A stretch of DNA of 13,104 nucleotides from an uncultured Clostridium sp. GTDB lineage: Bacteria; Bacillota_A; Clostridia; TANB77; CAG-508. The translations under genes and the position numbers were made by a program. Numbering within the stretch: the stretch's first letter is position 1; the number at the start of each line of letters is the position of its first letter. The notes under the pieces were generated by a model that saw nothing but the letters and a program-made list of their open reading frames with translations, was not told the DNA's origin and did not search any database. The stretch spans positions 1 through 13,104 of the forward strand of contig CAMLYR010000038.1 of NCBI GenBank assembly GCA_946491915.1. Direction: 5' to 3'. Positions 1 to 7,863 of the stretch are shown here, piece by piece.

Positions 1-29
1 TTTATATTATATGTATATCTGGCTTACCC

Positions 30-88
30 AGGGAAGGTCTGTCCCTTTTGGCACATTTTGGAACGATTTGACACGTCCCTATCGTTCC
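30..88. repeat. Intergenic GGGAC-motif repeat with two small hairpins
   Basis: Two inverted repeats sit side by side: AGGGA (30-34) with TCCCT (42-46), and an 8-bp perfect pair GGAACGAT (60-67) with ATCGTTCC (81-88). Read on the minus strand the segment carries GGGACGTGTC and GGGACAGACC. The second differs by one base from the GGGACGGACTC core of the 39-bp repeats at 9597, 10819 and 11094 over the shared part, so it may belong to a related dispersed family (inference). The right hairpin arm overlaps the last codons and the stop of the HD-GYP gene. It could act as a transcript 3' end, but there is no clear U-tract. Confidence 0.5.
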
Positions 89-1149
89 GCTTTATATTTT
101 TCTTGAATTTCTGCTATTTCATCATAATGATTTCTTAAGATGTCTAAAAATAAATCATCTAATTCTGGATCAAATTGTGTTCCTCTACATCTTTCAAATT
201 CAGAAATAATTTTATCAATACTTAAAGAATCACGGTAAGCTCTTCTAGAAGCCATAGCATCAAAACTATCTGCAATAGTTGCAATTCTTGCTAAATATGG
301 AATATCATTACCTGCAAGTTTTCCTGGATATCCTGTTCCATCATACTTTTCGTGATGATGTTCTACTATTGGTAAAATATCATCAAATATAGAAGCATTT
401 GACAAGATATGAACACCAATATTAGGGTGTTGCTTAATTTGCGAATATTCTTCATCGGTTAATTTTGATTCTTTTAGCAATATACTATCTGGAACACCAA
501 TCTTTCCAATGTCATGGAATAATCCACCAATTTCTAAAGTATGTAAATCTTCATCTGATAATCCTAATTTTTTACCAATTAAAACAGAATAAGCGGCAAC
601 TCTATCAGAATGACCTCTTGTATAGACATCTTTAGCTTCGATGGTATAACGTAATGTTTTGATAGAATCTAAATAGGCTTGTTCTAATTTTTCATATGTA
701 TCAGACAATTTTGTATTGATTTCTTTTATTTGATTCATCTGTTTAATAGATTTAATTCCAGATTCAATGAGTAAAAGCAATTGGTCAAATTTATCACTTT
801 TTTCACAATATCCTTGAATATCTAATCTTCTAATTGTCTCTAGAGGTGGAGCTAAATCTTTATGTCCTGTTAGTAATAGAATATATAAATCTTTATTAAA
901 TTTTCTGATTTCTTCAACGACTTGATCTCCATGAATTGGTGTCATGATAAAGTCTAAAACCATTAAATCAAAATGCTCTTCTTTTACAAGTTGAATAGCT
1001 TGCTGTGGATCTGTAACACCAGTAAAATCATATCCAGAACGTTTTAAAAATATAGATAGAGAATCTACAATACCTTCTTCATCATCTACAGCAATAATTC
1101 TATATGAATTGTTTTCTACATTTTCTATTCCTTGTATATGCTTTCTCAT
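79..1149 (-). CDS. REC-HD-GYP response regulator, predicted c-di-GMP phosphodiesterase
   Basis: A 356-residue cytoplasmic response regulator. The N-terminal receiver domain (about 16-135) has the acidic pair D22/D23, phosphoacceptor D66 in LMVLDF, T94 and K117. A probable coiled-coil linker (about 135-170) leads to an HD-GYP domain (about 165-350) with H180, the HD pair H212-D213 in FHDIGK, H241, H264-H266 and the signature YDGTGYP (269-275). All expected metal-binding residues appear present, so it should hydrolyse cyclic-di-GMP, as RpfG does. There is no DNA-binding domain. The ATG at 1149 has AGAGAGG six bases upstream. It lies downstream of the histidine kinase on the same strand and is the obvious partner, though a terminator and a new promoter lie between them. 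The TAG stop and the last two to three codons fall inside a hairpin repeat. Phosphorylation by the neighbour and the enzymatic output are inferred. Confidence 0.93.
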   Translation of the reverse strand: MRKHIQGIENVENNSYRIIAVDDEEGIVDSLSIFLKRSGYDFTGVTDPQQAIQLVKEEHFDLMVLDFIMTPIHGDQVVEEIRKFNKDLYILLLTGHKDLAPPLETIRRLDIQGYCEKSDKFDQLLLLIESGIKSIKQMNQIKEINTKLSDTYEKLEQAYLDSIKTLRYTIEAKDVYTRGHSDRVAAYSVLIGKKLGLSDEDLHTLEIGGLFHDIGKIGVPDSILLKESKLTDEEYSQIKQHPNIGVHILSNASIFDDILPIVEHHHEKYDGTGYPGKLAGNDIPYLARIATIADSFDAMASRRAYRDSLSIDKIISEFERCRGTQFDPELDDLFLDILRNHYDEIAEIQEKYKAER

Positions 1150-1182
1150 ATTAAACCTCTCTTAATAGTTCATTTTTTCATT

Positions 1183-1211
1183 ATTATATTAATAAAAAAA
1201 ACAAAAATCAA
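1183..1211 (-). promoter_or_regulatory. Predicted promoter of the HD-GYP regulator
   Basis: On the minus strand TTGATT (1211-1206) is followed by a 17-base spacer and TATAAT (1188-1183), giving a start of transcription near 1176 and a leader of about 27 bases to the ATG at 1149. The -35 box lies within the distal arm of the terminator hairpin that ends the kinase transcript. It is a good sigma-A match by eye in AT-rich DNA, where chance matches are common. Confidence 0.5.
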
Positions 1212-1254
1212 GCCTTTTATACTATTTTTTGTATGTATTTACTTGATTTTTGTT
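1194..1254 (-). terminator. Intrinsic terminator after the histidine kinase gene
   Basis: A perfect 13-bp inverted repeat pairs positions 1200-1212 with 1242-1254, with a 29-base loop. On the minus strand the hairpin is followed at once by six T residues (1199-1194). It would end the NRPS-kinase transcript before the HD-GYP gene. The stem is AT-rich and the loop long, so termination may be partial. Confidence 0.6.
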
Positions 1255-1356
1255 ATTATTTATGTTACCAAAAAAACTATAAATTTATGAAATTTCTAAC
1301 TAAAAATGCACCAATTTATAATAAGATTTTTATGCACTATATTATGTAAAATATTT

Positions 1357-3351
1357 CTATAATGGTATGATAATCGTAAAAGTTGTTCCTTTTCCTTCTT
1401 CTGATTCAAATACAATATCACCATTAAAATGTGCTTTTATGGTTGAGTAAGACATATACAATCCTAAACCAGTACCATTTTTTCCTTTTGTTGTAATCAT
1501 TTCTTTAAATAATTTTTCTTGAACAGCTTTAGGCATACCACTAGCATAATCTTTTACACTAATGTACACATTATTATTTTTAGTTTCTAGTATTAGTTCA
1601 ATGTTTTTATTTGTTTCTCCATTATATGCTTGAATAGCATTGGAAATCATATTATTAATAACTTGTACTAAACTATTTATATCACCATTAATAGATGTAT
1701 GTTCATCTGTTTTCATAGATATATTTAGGTAAATAATTGCATTTTTAAGCTCATGTTTCATCAAAATATTAACTCGTTTTACTAATTCATCAAGTGTAAA
1801 GTGAACAGAATCTGCTTCAGATAGTGTGACAGCCTGTCCTTTAACAGCTGTAATAATATCTGACATATATTCTGTGTAATCTTTAATTTTAGAAATCCAG
1901 TCAGACATATCTTTTGCAATATCATGATGATCTTTTGAACTTACTTCAGGATCGTCAATAGATTCTTCATATTCTTTAATTAAGCCAGTTAATCCTTCTA
2001 AAGCCCCAGAAATAGACATAATAGGTGTTTTTAAATTGTGTGCAATTCCACCAATTAATTGTCCTAATGATGCTAAACGTTCACTTTCCATTAAGGTTTC
2101 TTGATTGTTATGTATTTGCTCAATATTTGATTTTGTTAAATCTTGAATATTATTAAAGGAAATTGCCAAATCACCTAATTCATCATTAGAAGTAATTGGT
2201 AATTTAGTATAATTTAATTGTTCCTCGTTTTTAATGATTTGATTAAGTCCGTCTGTAACCTTTTGAATATCAGAAGTTACTGATTTCGAAATGTAAAATA
2301 GTATAACTAAATTAAATAAGAACAATAACCCTGAAGATAATAGGAAATAGTATATTAAAGAAGGAGAAACAATTTCATAATAATATCCAACCGTATAAGT
2401 TTGGCCATTATATTCAAATGTATCAATAACACCTTGGGCATCTATTGTATAAGCTTCATATACCCTATTATCATGTGAAGGAGAGAGCTCATGCATATAT
2501 TTTACAAAGAAGTGACTTAATTCTGATCCATTGGTTGTATAGATTGTTCCATCTGGATATTCTATAAAAAGAAAATCAGAAGGGGAAATGAAGTTTGAGC
2601 CAACATGGTCTTCAATATATTCTAAAGGATCTCCAGTTATATTTAATTCTAAATGTGCATCATCTAATACTTTTCTATAATATGTATTTAAGAAATTTCC
2701 TTTTTCTACTGTCAATCTAGAATATCCTATTAAAGCAATTAATAAAGCTGTAACTAATATACTAGGAAAAATTTGAAATATTAGTTTAGCAGTTAGTCTT
2801 ATTCCATGTTTTTGTTCTGTAATGGATAATAAATCAGAGGTTTCTTTTAAAACAGGATATAGTACATTTTTAGAAATGATTAAGAAGAAGGAACTAAGTA
2901 GTGTCGAAAAACTAAACACTAATATTCCTATTTTAAATATTAGAACCATAGGATGGCTTCCTGTAAATTCCAAAACTAAACTTACAATTAAAACAGGGAA
3001 AATCTCTAATATGATATATAGTTTATAAGGAAAAGAAAGGCAAAGCTTTCTTTTCGCTAAGATAGATTCTTTATCAGTAGGTTTTGTTTCTTCCCATTTA
3101 TCAATTTTGGACAGCTTTAGTTTAAAATATATGACAAACAAAATTAAGATAAATGCAAAAGCTATCAAAAATTGAAAGCAATAATATAAAACAGATACTT
3201 CTTTATCAAATTGTGTATTAATGGTATCTGGTGGGTAGTTTAATAAGGTGGGTAAAATAAAGTAAAAAACTACCCCGATAGTGATAAGAAGAAGACAAAA
3301 GTATAATGTCATCTTATTAGATATTTTCATATTTTTTAAAATATTTTTCAT
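1357..3351 (-). CDS. Six-transmembrane sensor histidine kinase
   Basis: A 664-residue membrane kinase. Hydrophobic segments lie near 16-37, 54-77, 109-128, 134-160, 191-212 and 332-354. With the N-terminus inside, the stretch 213-331 is extracellular and the charged loops 78-108 and 161-190 are cytoplasmic. A HAMP-like region follows (about 355-405, with NDELGDL). The dimerisation/phosphotransfer helix has LASLGQLIGGIAHNLKTP, with H438 as phosphoacceptor and a style like NtrB-type kinases. The ATPase domain shows the N box around N571 (NMISNAIQ), G1 box DYASGMP (601-607) and G2 box GKNGTGLGLY (623-632). The start is supported by AAGGAG seven bases before the ATG. It begins 15 bases after the NRPS stop, so the two are probably co-transcribed and perhaps translationally coupled. 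The HD-GYP regulator is the likely partner. The ligand is unknown. Many-helix kinases next to a synthase often sense its product, which is inference here. Confidence 0.93.
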   Translation of the reverse strand: MKNILKNMKISNKMTLYFCLLLITIGVVFYFILPTLLNYPPDTINTQFDKEVSVLYYCFQFLIAFAFILILFVIYFKLKLSKIDKWEETKPTDKESILAKRKLCLSFPYKLYIILEIFPVLIVSLVLEFTGSHPMVLIFKIGILVFSFSTLLSSFFLIISKNVLYPVLKETSDLLSITEQKHGIRLTAKLIFQIFPSILVTALLIALIGYSRLTVEKGNFLNTYYRKVLDDAHLELNITGDPLEYIEDHVGSNFISPSDFLFIEYPDGTIYTTNGSELSHFFVKYMHELSPSHDNRVYEAYTIDAQGVIDTFEYNGQTYTVGYYYEIVSPSLIYYFLLSSGLLFLFNLVILFYISKSVTSDIQKVTDGLNQIIKNEEQLNYTKLPITSNDELGDLAISFNNIQDLTKSNIEQIHNNQETLMESERLASLGQLIGGIAHNLKTPIMSISGALEGLTGLIKEYEESIDDPEVSSKDHHDIAKDMSDWISKIKDYTEYMSDIITAVKGQAVTLSEADSVHFTLDELVKRVNILMKHELKNAIIYLNISMKTDEHTSINGDINSLVQVINNMISNAIQAYNGETNKNIELILETKNNNVYISVKDYASGMPKAVQEKLFKEMITTKGKNGTGLGLYMSYSTIKAHFNGDIVFESEEGKGTTFTIIIPL

Positions 3352-3366
3352 AAAGGTTCTCCTTTG

Positions 3367-6300
3367 TTAAATAAAATTTACATTTCTCATATAATCTAAA
3401 ATATGTTTTATATAGTCAAAATTAATTTCTGGCCAACTAAAATTTAAGTGTTTTAAATAATTTACGGTAATTTGATTATCTTGAGGAATAGTATGATTGT
3501 ATACTAAATCATCATCTTTGGTAAAATCATTAATTAAGCCAGATACTTTGGCTTTATCAAATTTACTTGAAGACATTTTTTTAATTAATTCATTAAAATC
3601 TGATGTATCAATGATTTCTATAGGACAATTCAAATTATTCACATATTCAATAAGCTTATCTGTTGAAAGCATATTTGGGTTATAAATATGAAAAATTCTG
3701 TTACTAGCATTGCTTGAACGGATGATTTTGCAAATTGCATTTGCTGCATAATCAACAGGTGTAAATTCTAATAAATTATTTTCTATAGATTTAGGAATAC
3801 AACCAATCTCTATAATAGATTTAAGTCTAAGATAAATAGAATTCTCTTGTATATTTTCTTGGAATACACCATCATCATATCTTCCTGTTAAATCTCCAAT
3901 TCTCAATATAGTTGCATTTAATCCATTAGATATGGCATCTAAAACATTCATTTCAGCAATTAATTTACTTTTCGCATAAACATTATCATCAAAATTTTGA
4001 TTTTGATAGAAACTTGTTTCATCAAATACAATATCGTCATGATCTTGCTCTAATAAGTAATTTCCAGATACAGTCATTGTCGAAATGTGATACATATGAG
4101 AATTTGAATGTAAACAAAAATCAATGATATTTTTTGTGCCAGTAATATTGACCAATTCAAAATCTGAATATCTTCCATAATGTTTTACATTTGCGGCTGT
4201 ATGAATCACCGTGTTTACGGAACTTGTCAAGTTTAAATAATCATCCTCATCTAATCCAAGGTTATTAAGTGCTAAATCTCCATGAATAAGTGTTACATAA
4301 GTATTTATGAGTGTATCATATTTTTCCCCAAAATAGAAGTGAATTTTATTCCAGAAACGCTCCTCCATATTAATATTATGTTTATTACGAATTAGGCAGT
4401 AAATTCTTTTAACTGAAGAAGGATTTTTCAATAATTCAATTAAAATGTGAGCACCTAAAAATCCAGTACATCCAGTTAATAAAATAGTTAATGCAGGAGA
4501 TGCTTCTTTTGCCATAGGATCAGTCGAGAAGCTTTTTACAAGCGTATTTAATTCTATATAATGTGAAGTGTCTAAATCCTTTTTTAATTCATGTTCACTA
4601 AGTAAATGATCATATAAATCACGAACAGTAGGGTGTTGATATATATCAGATACTTTCAAGTTTAAATCATATTTAAACAAATCTGTAAGTATATTGATAA
4701 TAGTAAGAGAATCAGCACCATAATCAAATATGTTACTATCAATTCCGAAAGAATCTGTATTTAATTTTCTAGATATGGTTTCTACTAAAATTTTTTCAAT
4801 TTCATTTCTTGGTAAAGTAACATCTTCCATAACGGTTGGTGTATTCGTATCATAATTTTGAAGTGCTTTTCTATCAATTTTACCATTAGGTGTAAAAGGA
4901 AATTTTTCAATCACTGTATAAGTAGAAGGCATCATATAATTTGGTAAATTTTTTAATAAATATTGTTTTAATTCATCAATATTTAAATCATAAGGATAAG
5001 TTAAAAAGGCATTTAAAGATATAACACCATCAATTGTTTTAACGATAACTGCTGAACGTAATAAATTATCATCTTTAAAAGAATTTATCCTTTCTTCTAT
5101 TTCACCTAATTCTATACGTAAACCATGTAGTTTGATTTGATTATCAGCTCTTCCTTTACATTGAATGGTCTCGTCGTTCCTCCAAAAACCTAGATCTCCT
5201 GTACGATACATAATGGTACCTGGAATAAATGGATTTGGTATATAACGTTCTTTTGTTAAATCATCACGATATAAATAACCATTTCCAACACCATCACCTG
5301 CAATATAAATTTCTCCTAATGTATATTTTGGTAAAACAGATAAATTTTCTCCTAAAATATAAATTTGTGTATTGGCAATTGGTTTTCCAATAGTAATTTC
5401 CTCTAAATCGGTTACATCAGTATAAGTTGAGAAAATGGTTGTTTCAGAAGGACCATAACCATTATATATAGTACATTTTGGATAGAATTTCTTTAAATCA
5501 TTTACTAAAATTTTTGGTAAAGGTTCACCAGCTAAAGTAATATATTTTAAAGAAGAAAATGATGACATATCATTTAGATTATCCAAATGAAAACGCATGA
5601 TAGATGGGGTCGTTTGAATAACATCTATTTTATTTTCTCTTATTAACCTTTCTAATTTGCTTGTGATTTTTTGCTCATAATAATCTGTTATAAATAATGT
5701 TAAACCACAAGTTAATGACATTAAAGTTTCAAATAAAAATATGTCAAATGAAACAGTTGTGATAGATATGACTTTATGATTTTTTCCATCAGTTAAATAC
5801 TTAGCAGAGGAAATCATAGCATGATAAAAATTCATTAAGTTTTGTTGGTTTAACATAACACCTTTAGGATTTCCTGTAGATCCTGAAGTGTAGATAATAT
5901 AAGATAAATCTTTTGGATTTGATATATTTTCAAGGTTCTCTTTATGTGAATTATAAATAGGCGTATTGCTTAAAGATATATCGATATATTCTACAGAATA
6001 ATTTCCTTTTTCAATTAATTTTGGAGTCGATAATAACAAAGATGTTTTACTGTTTTCTAACATATAATGAATTCTTTCAGTTGGATAGTCAGGATCAATT
6101 GGAATATAACTAGCACCAGATTTTAATACAGCTAAAATAGCAATCATCATTTCAAATGAACGAGGTACTAGAATTCCTACAATATCATTATTTTTTAATC
6201 CTCTTTTTCTTAATTCGTAAGCCAAGCTATTTGCTTTTTCATTTAATTGTCTATATGTTAAGCGTGCGTGATGAAAAATAATAGCAGGAGAATGTGGTTT

Positions 6301-7704
6301 TTCCTTTGCGATATCTTCAAAATATTGAATGATATACTTATCTTTTGGGTAATCTAAAGTAGTTTCATTAAATGCATATAATAATTGTTTTCTTTCATAA
6401 TTAGTAACAATAGAGATATCATTTAAAGCGATATCAGGATGTTTCAATACTTGATGAATCATATGTGTAATCCTGCTATGCATTTTTTCAATATCTTGTA
6501 AAGCATAATGTGATGTTTGATAATCATAAGCTATACTTAATTCTCCAGTATCATTAATATCAAATAAATGTATATTTATTTCATCTGCACAATTACCATT
6601 AAAATTCCACTTTGAAGTATAAGAAATATCAGATGAAAATTCTTTTGAGTTTGTGATTTGGTATGAAATCAATATATTATATAAATTTGGTATAGTCGGA
6701 TGTGTTTTTCGCATATTTTCCAATAGTAACTGATAAGGATATTTTTGATGTTTTAACATTTTCATGGAATCTGCACAGACAGTTTTAACAAATTCGTGAA
6801 ATGTTTTTGCTGATGGTAAATTTACACGAAAAGGAACTGTGCTTATAAACATACCAAAACAAGATTTTTCTTTAAAGTTTGTTCTATTTAAGATAGGAGT
6901 CCCTATAACAAAATCATTTAGATTAGAAACTTTTCCTATATAAATAGAATAAATAGCCATAAAAAAGTTAAATAAAGAAATACGATTTTCTTTACAATAG
7001 TTTTTTATATTTTCAAGTGTTGATTTTGAAATTTTAAATTCTTTTCTTTTGGAAACGGTAGAAGTAGAGTTAGTGAATGAAGTACTAGAAGGAATAGAGG
7101 CGATACTAGGTATTGTCTCAAACTTTTCGTTCCAATAGGCTTCATCTTTTTTAAATTTATCACTATTTAAATATTGTTTTTCAGATTCAATAAAATCAGT
7201 ATAAGAATCAACAAAGTCCATTTTTATTGAGTGGTGACTTTGCAAATCAAAATATGTATTAACAACTTCTGAAGAAATATGTCCTAATGTATAGGCGTCA
7301 GCAATTAGATGATGAATATCTAAAACATATCCACCAGAGTTGTCAGGTAGACGAAACATTGCTAAATGAAATAAATAAGAGTCTTGTATAGCAAAAGGTG
7401 TTGCAATAAACTTTTTGGTAATTTTATTGATTCCCTTTTCAGATGAAATATCCACGATTTCAATATTTAAATCATGGATAGGAGATAAATATTGTTTAGG
7501 GATTCCATCATCTACGCAAAACTTAAAATTAAAATTTTGATGTCTAGAAACAACAATTTTAAGAGATTCTTCTAGTAATTTGAAATCTAATTTATCATGA
7601 AAAATAGCTGAACCACATATATGGTTAATAGGAGAACCCGTATAAAATTGTTCTGTCATCCAAATAGATTTTTGAGGATATGTAAGTTCATATTTTTGCT
7701 CCAT
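3367..7704 (-). CDS. Single-module NRPS, C-A-T-reductase
   Basis: A 1445-residue synthetase, numbered from the ATG at 7704. The condensation domain (about 1-430) has HHLIADA at 131-137, with H132 and D136 kept and Ala where Gly is usual. The adenylation domain (about 450-945) has TSGSTG (606-611), YGPSE (750-754), YRTGD (833-837) and NGKIDRK with catalytic K942. The carrier domain has DYGADSL with S999 as phosphopantetheine site. The C-terminal thioester reductase (about 1065-1445) has the NAD(P)H loop TGCTGFLG, GxxGxxG at 1078-1084, and the Y1243-K1247 pair. Families with this ending release the product as an aldehyde or alcohol. A GTG four codons upstream (7716) would overlap the GGGTGG ribosome site, whereas the ATG sits eight bases after it, so I chose the ATG. 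There is no thioesterase domain, and no MbtH, phosphopantetheinyl transferase or exporter gene in the window. Amino acid specificity is not assigned. Confidence 0.95.
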   Translation of the reverse strand: MEQKYELTYPQKSIWMTEQFYTGSPINHICGSAIFHDKLDFKLLEESLKIVVSRHQNFNFKFCVDDGIPKQYLSPIHDLNIEIVDISSEKGINKITKKFIATPFAIQDSYLFHLAMFRLPDNSGGYVLDIHHLIADAYTLGHISSEVVNTYFDLQSHHSIKMDFVDSYTDFIESEKQYLNSDKFKKDEAYWNEKFETIPSIASIPSSTSFTNSTSTVSKRKEFKISKSTLENIKNYCKENRISLFNFFMAIYSIYIGKVSNLNDFVIGTPILNRTNFKEKSCFGMFISTVPFRVNLPSAKTFHEFVKTVCADSMKMLKHQKYPYQLLLENMRKTHPTIPNLYNILISYQITNSKEFSSDISYTSKWNFNGNCADEINIHLFDINDTGELSIAYDYQTSHYALQDIEKMHSRITHMIHQVLKHPDIALNDISIVTNYERKQLLYAFNETTLDYPKDKYIIQYFEDIAKEKPHSPAIIFHHARLTYRQLNEKANSLAYELRKRGLKNNDIVGILVPRSFEMMIAILAVLKSGASYIPIDPDYPTERIHYMLENSKTSLLLSTPKLIEKGNYSVEYIDISLSNTPIYNSHKENLENISNPKDLSYIIYTSGSTGNPKGVMLNQQNLMNFYHAMISSAKYLTDGKNHKVISITTVSFDIFLFETLMSLTCGLTLFITDYYEQKITSKLERLIRENKIDVIQTTPSIMRFHLDNLNDMSSFSSLKYITLAGEPLPKILVNDLKKFYPKCTIYNGYGPSETTIFSTYTDVTDLEEITIGKPIANTQIYILGENLSVLPKYTLGEIYIAGDGVGNGYLYRDDLTKERYIPNPFIPGTIMYRTGDLGFWRNDETIQCKGRADNQIKLHGLRIELGEIEERINSFKDDNLLRSAVIVKTIDGVISLNAFLTYPYDLNIDELKQYLLKNLPNYMMPSTYTVIEKFPFTPNGKIDRKALQNYDTNTPTVMEDVTLPRNEIEKILVETISRKLNTDSFGIDSNIFDYGADSLTIINILTDLFKYDLNLKVSDIYQHPTVRDLYDHLLSEHELKKDLDTSHYIELNTLVKSFSTDPMAKEASPALTILLTGCTGFLGAHILIELLKNPSSVKRIYCLIRNKHNINMEERFWNKIHFYFGEKYDTLINTYVTLIHGDLALNNLGLDEDDYLNLTSSVNTVIHTAANVKHYGRYSDFELVNITGTKNIIDFCLHSNSHMYHISTMTVSGNYLLEQDHDDIVFDETSFYQNQNFDDNVYAKSKLIAEMNVLDAISNGLNATILRIGDLTGRYDDGVFQENIQENSIYLRLKSIIEIGCIPKSIENNLLEFTPVDYAANAICKIIRSSNASNRIFHIYNPNMLSTDKLIEYVNNLNCPIEIIDTSDFNELIKKMSSSKFDKAKVSGLINDFTKDDDLVYNHTIPQDNQITVNYLKHLNFSWPEINFDYIKHILDYMRNVNFI

Positions 7705-7742
7705 TTTTATTACCACCCTTTTATATAAAATTCGACATTCTG

Positions 7743-7770
7743 ATTATATCAAAAAATAAAAAAAAAGCAA
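7743..7770 (-). promoter_or_regulatory. Predicted promoter of the NRPS-kinase operon
   Basis: On the minus strand TTGCTT (7770-7765), a 16-base spacer and an extended -10 TGATATAAT (-10 hexamer 7748-7743). Transcription would start near 7736 and leave a leader of about 30 bases including the GGGTGG ribosome site. It is one of the better promoter matches in the window and is placed back to back with the acyl-CoA ligase promoter. Confidence 0.6.
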
Positions 7771-7809
7771 TTTTTTTGTGAAATTTTATGAATATAAAAT
7801 AGAAAAATA

Positions 7810-7838
7810 TTGAAATAAAAAAAGTAATCATATACAAT
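7810..7838 (+). promoter_or_regulatory. Predicted promoter of the acyl-CoA ligase
   Basis: TTGAAA (7810-7815), a 17-base spacer and TACAAT (7833-7838), with AGAAGGG (7851-7857) six bases before the ATG at 7864. The two divergent promoters share a 159-bp spacer, so a single regulator could control both units. I could not see a clear operator palindrome. Confidence 0.5.
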
Positions 7839-7863
7839 TAAGGAAAAGAAAGAAGGGATGTAA

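Noticed and set aside
2822..3685. Short plus-strand ORFs inside the kinase and NRPS genes
   Set aside because: Shadows of strongly supported minus-strand genes.
7705..7716. GTG at 7716 as the NRPS start
   Set aside because: It lies within the GGGTGG ribosome site that serves the ATG at 7704.
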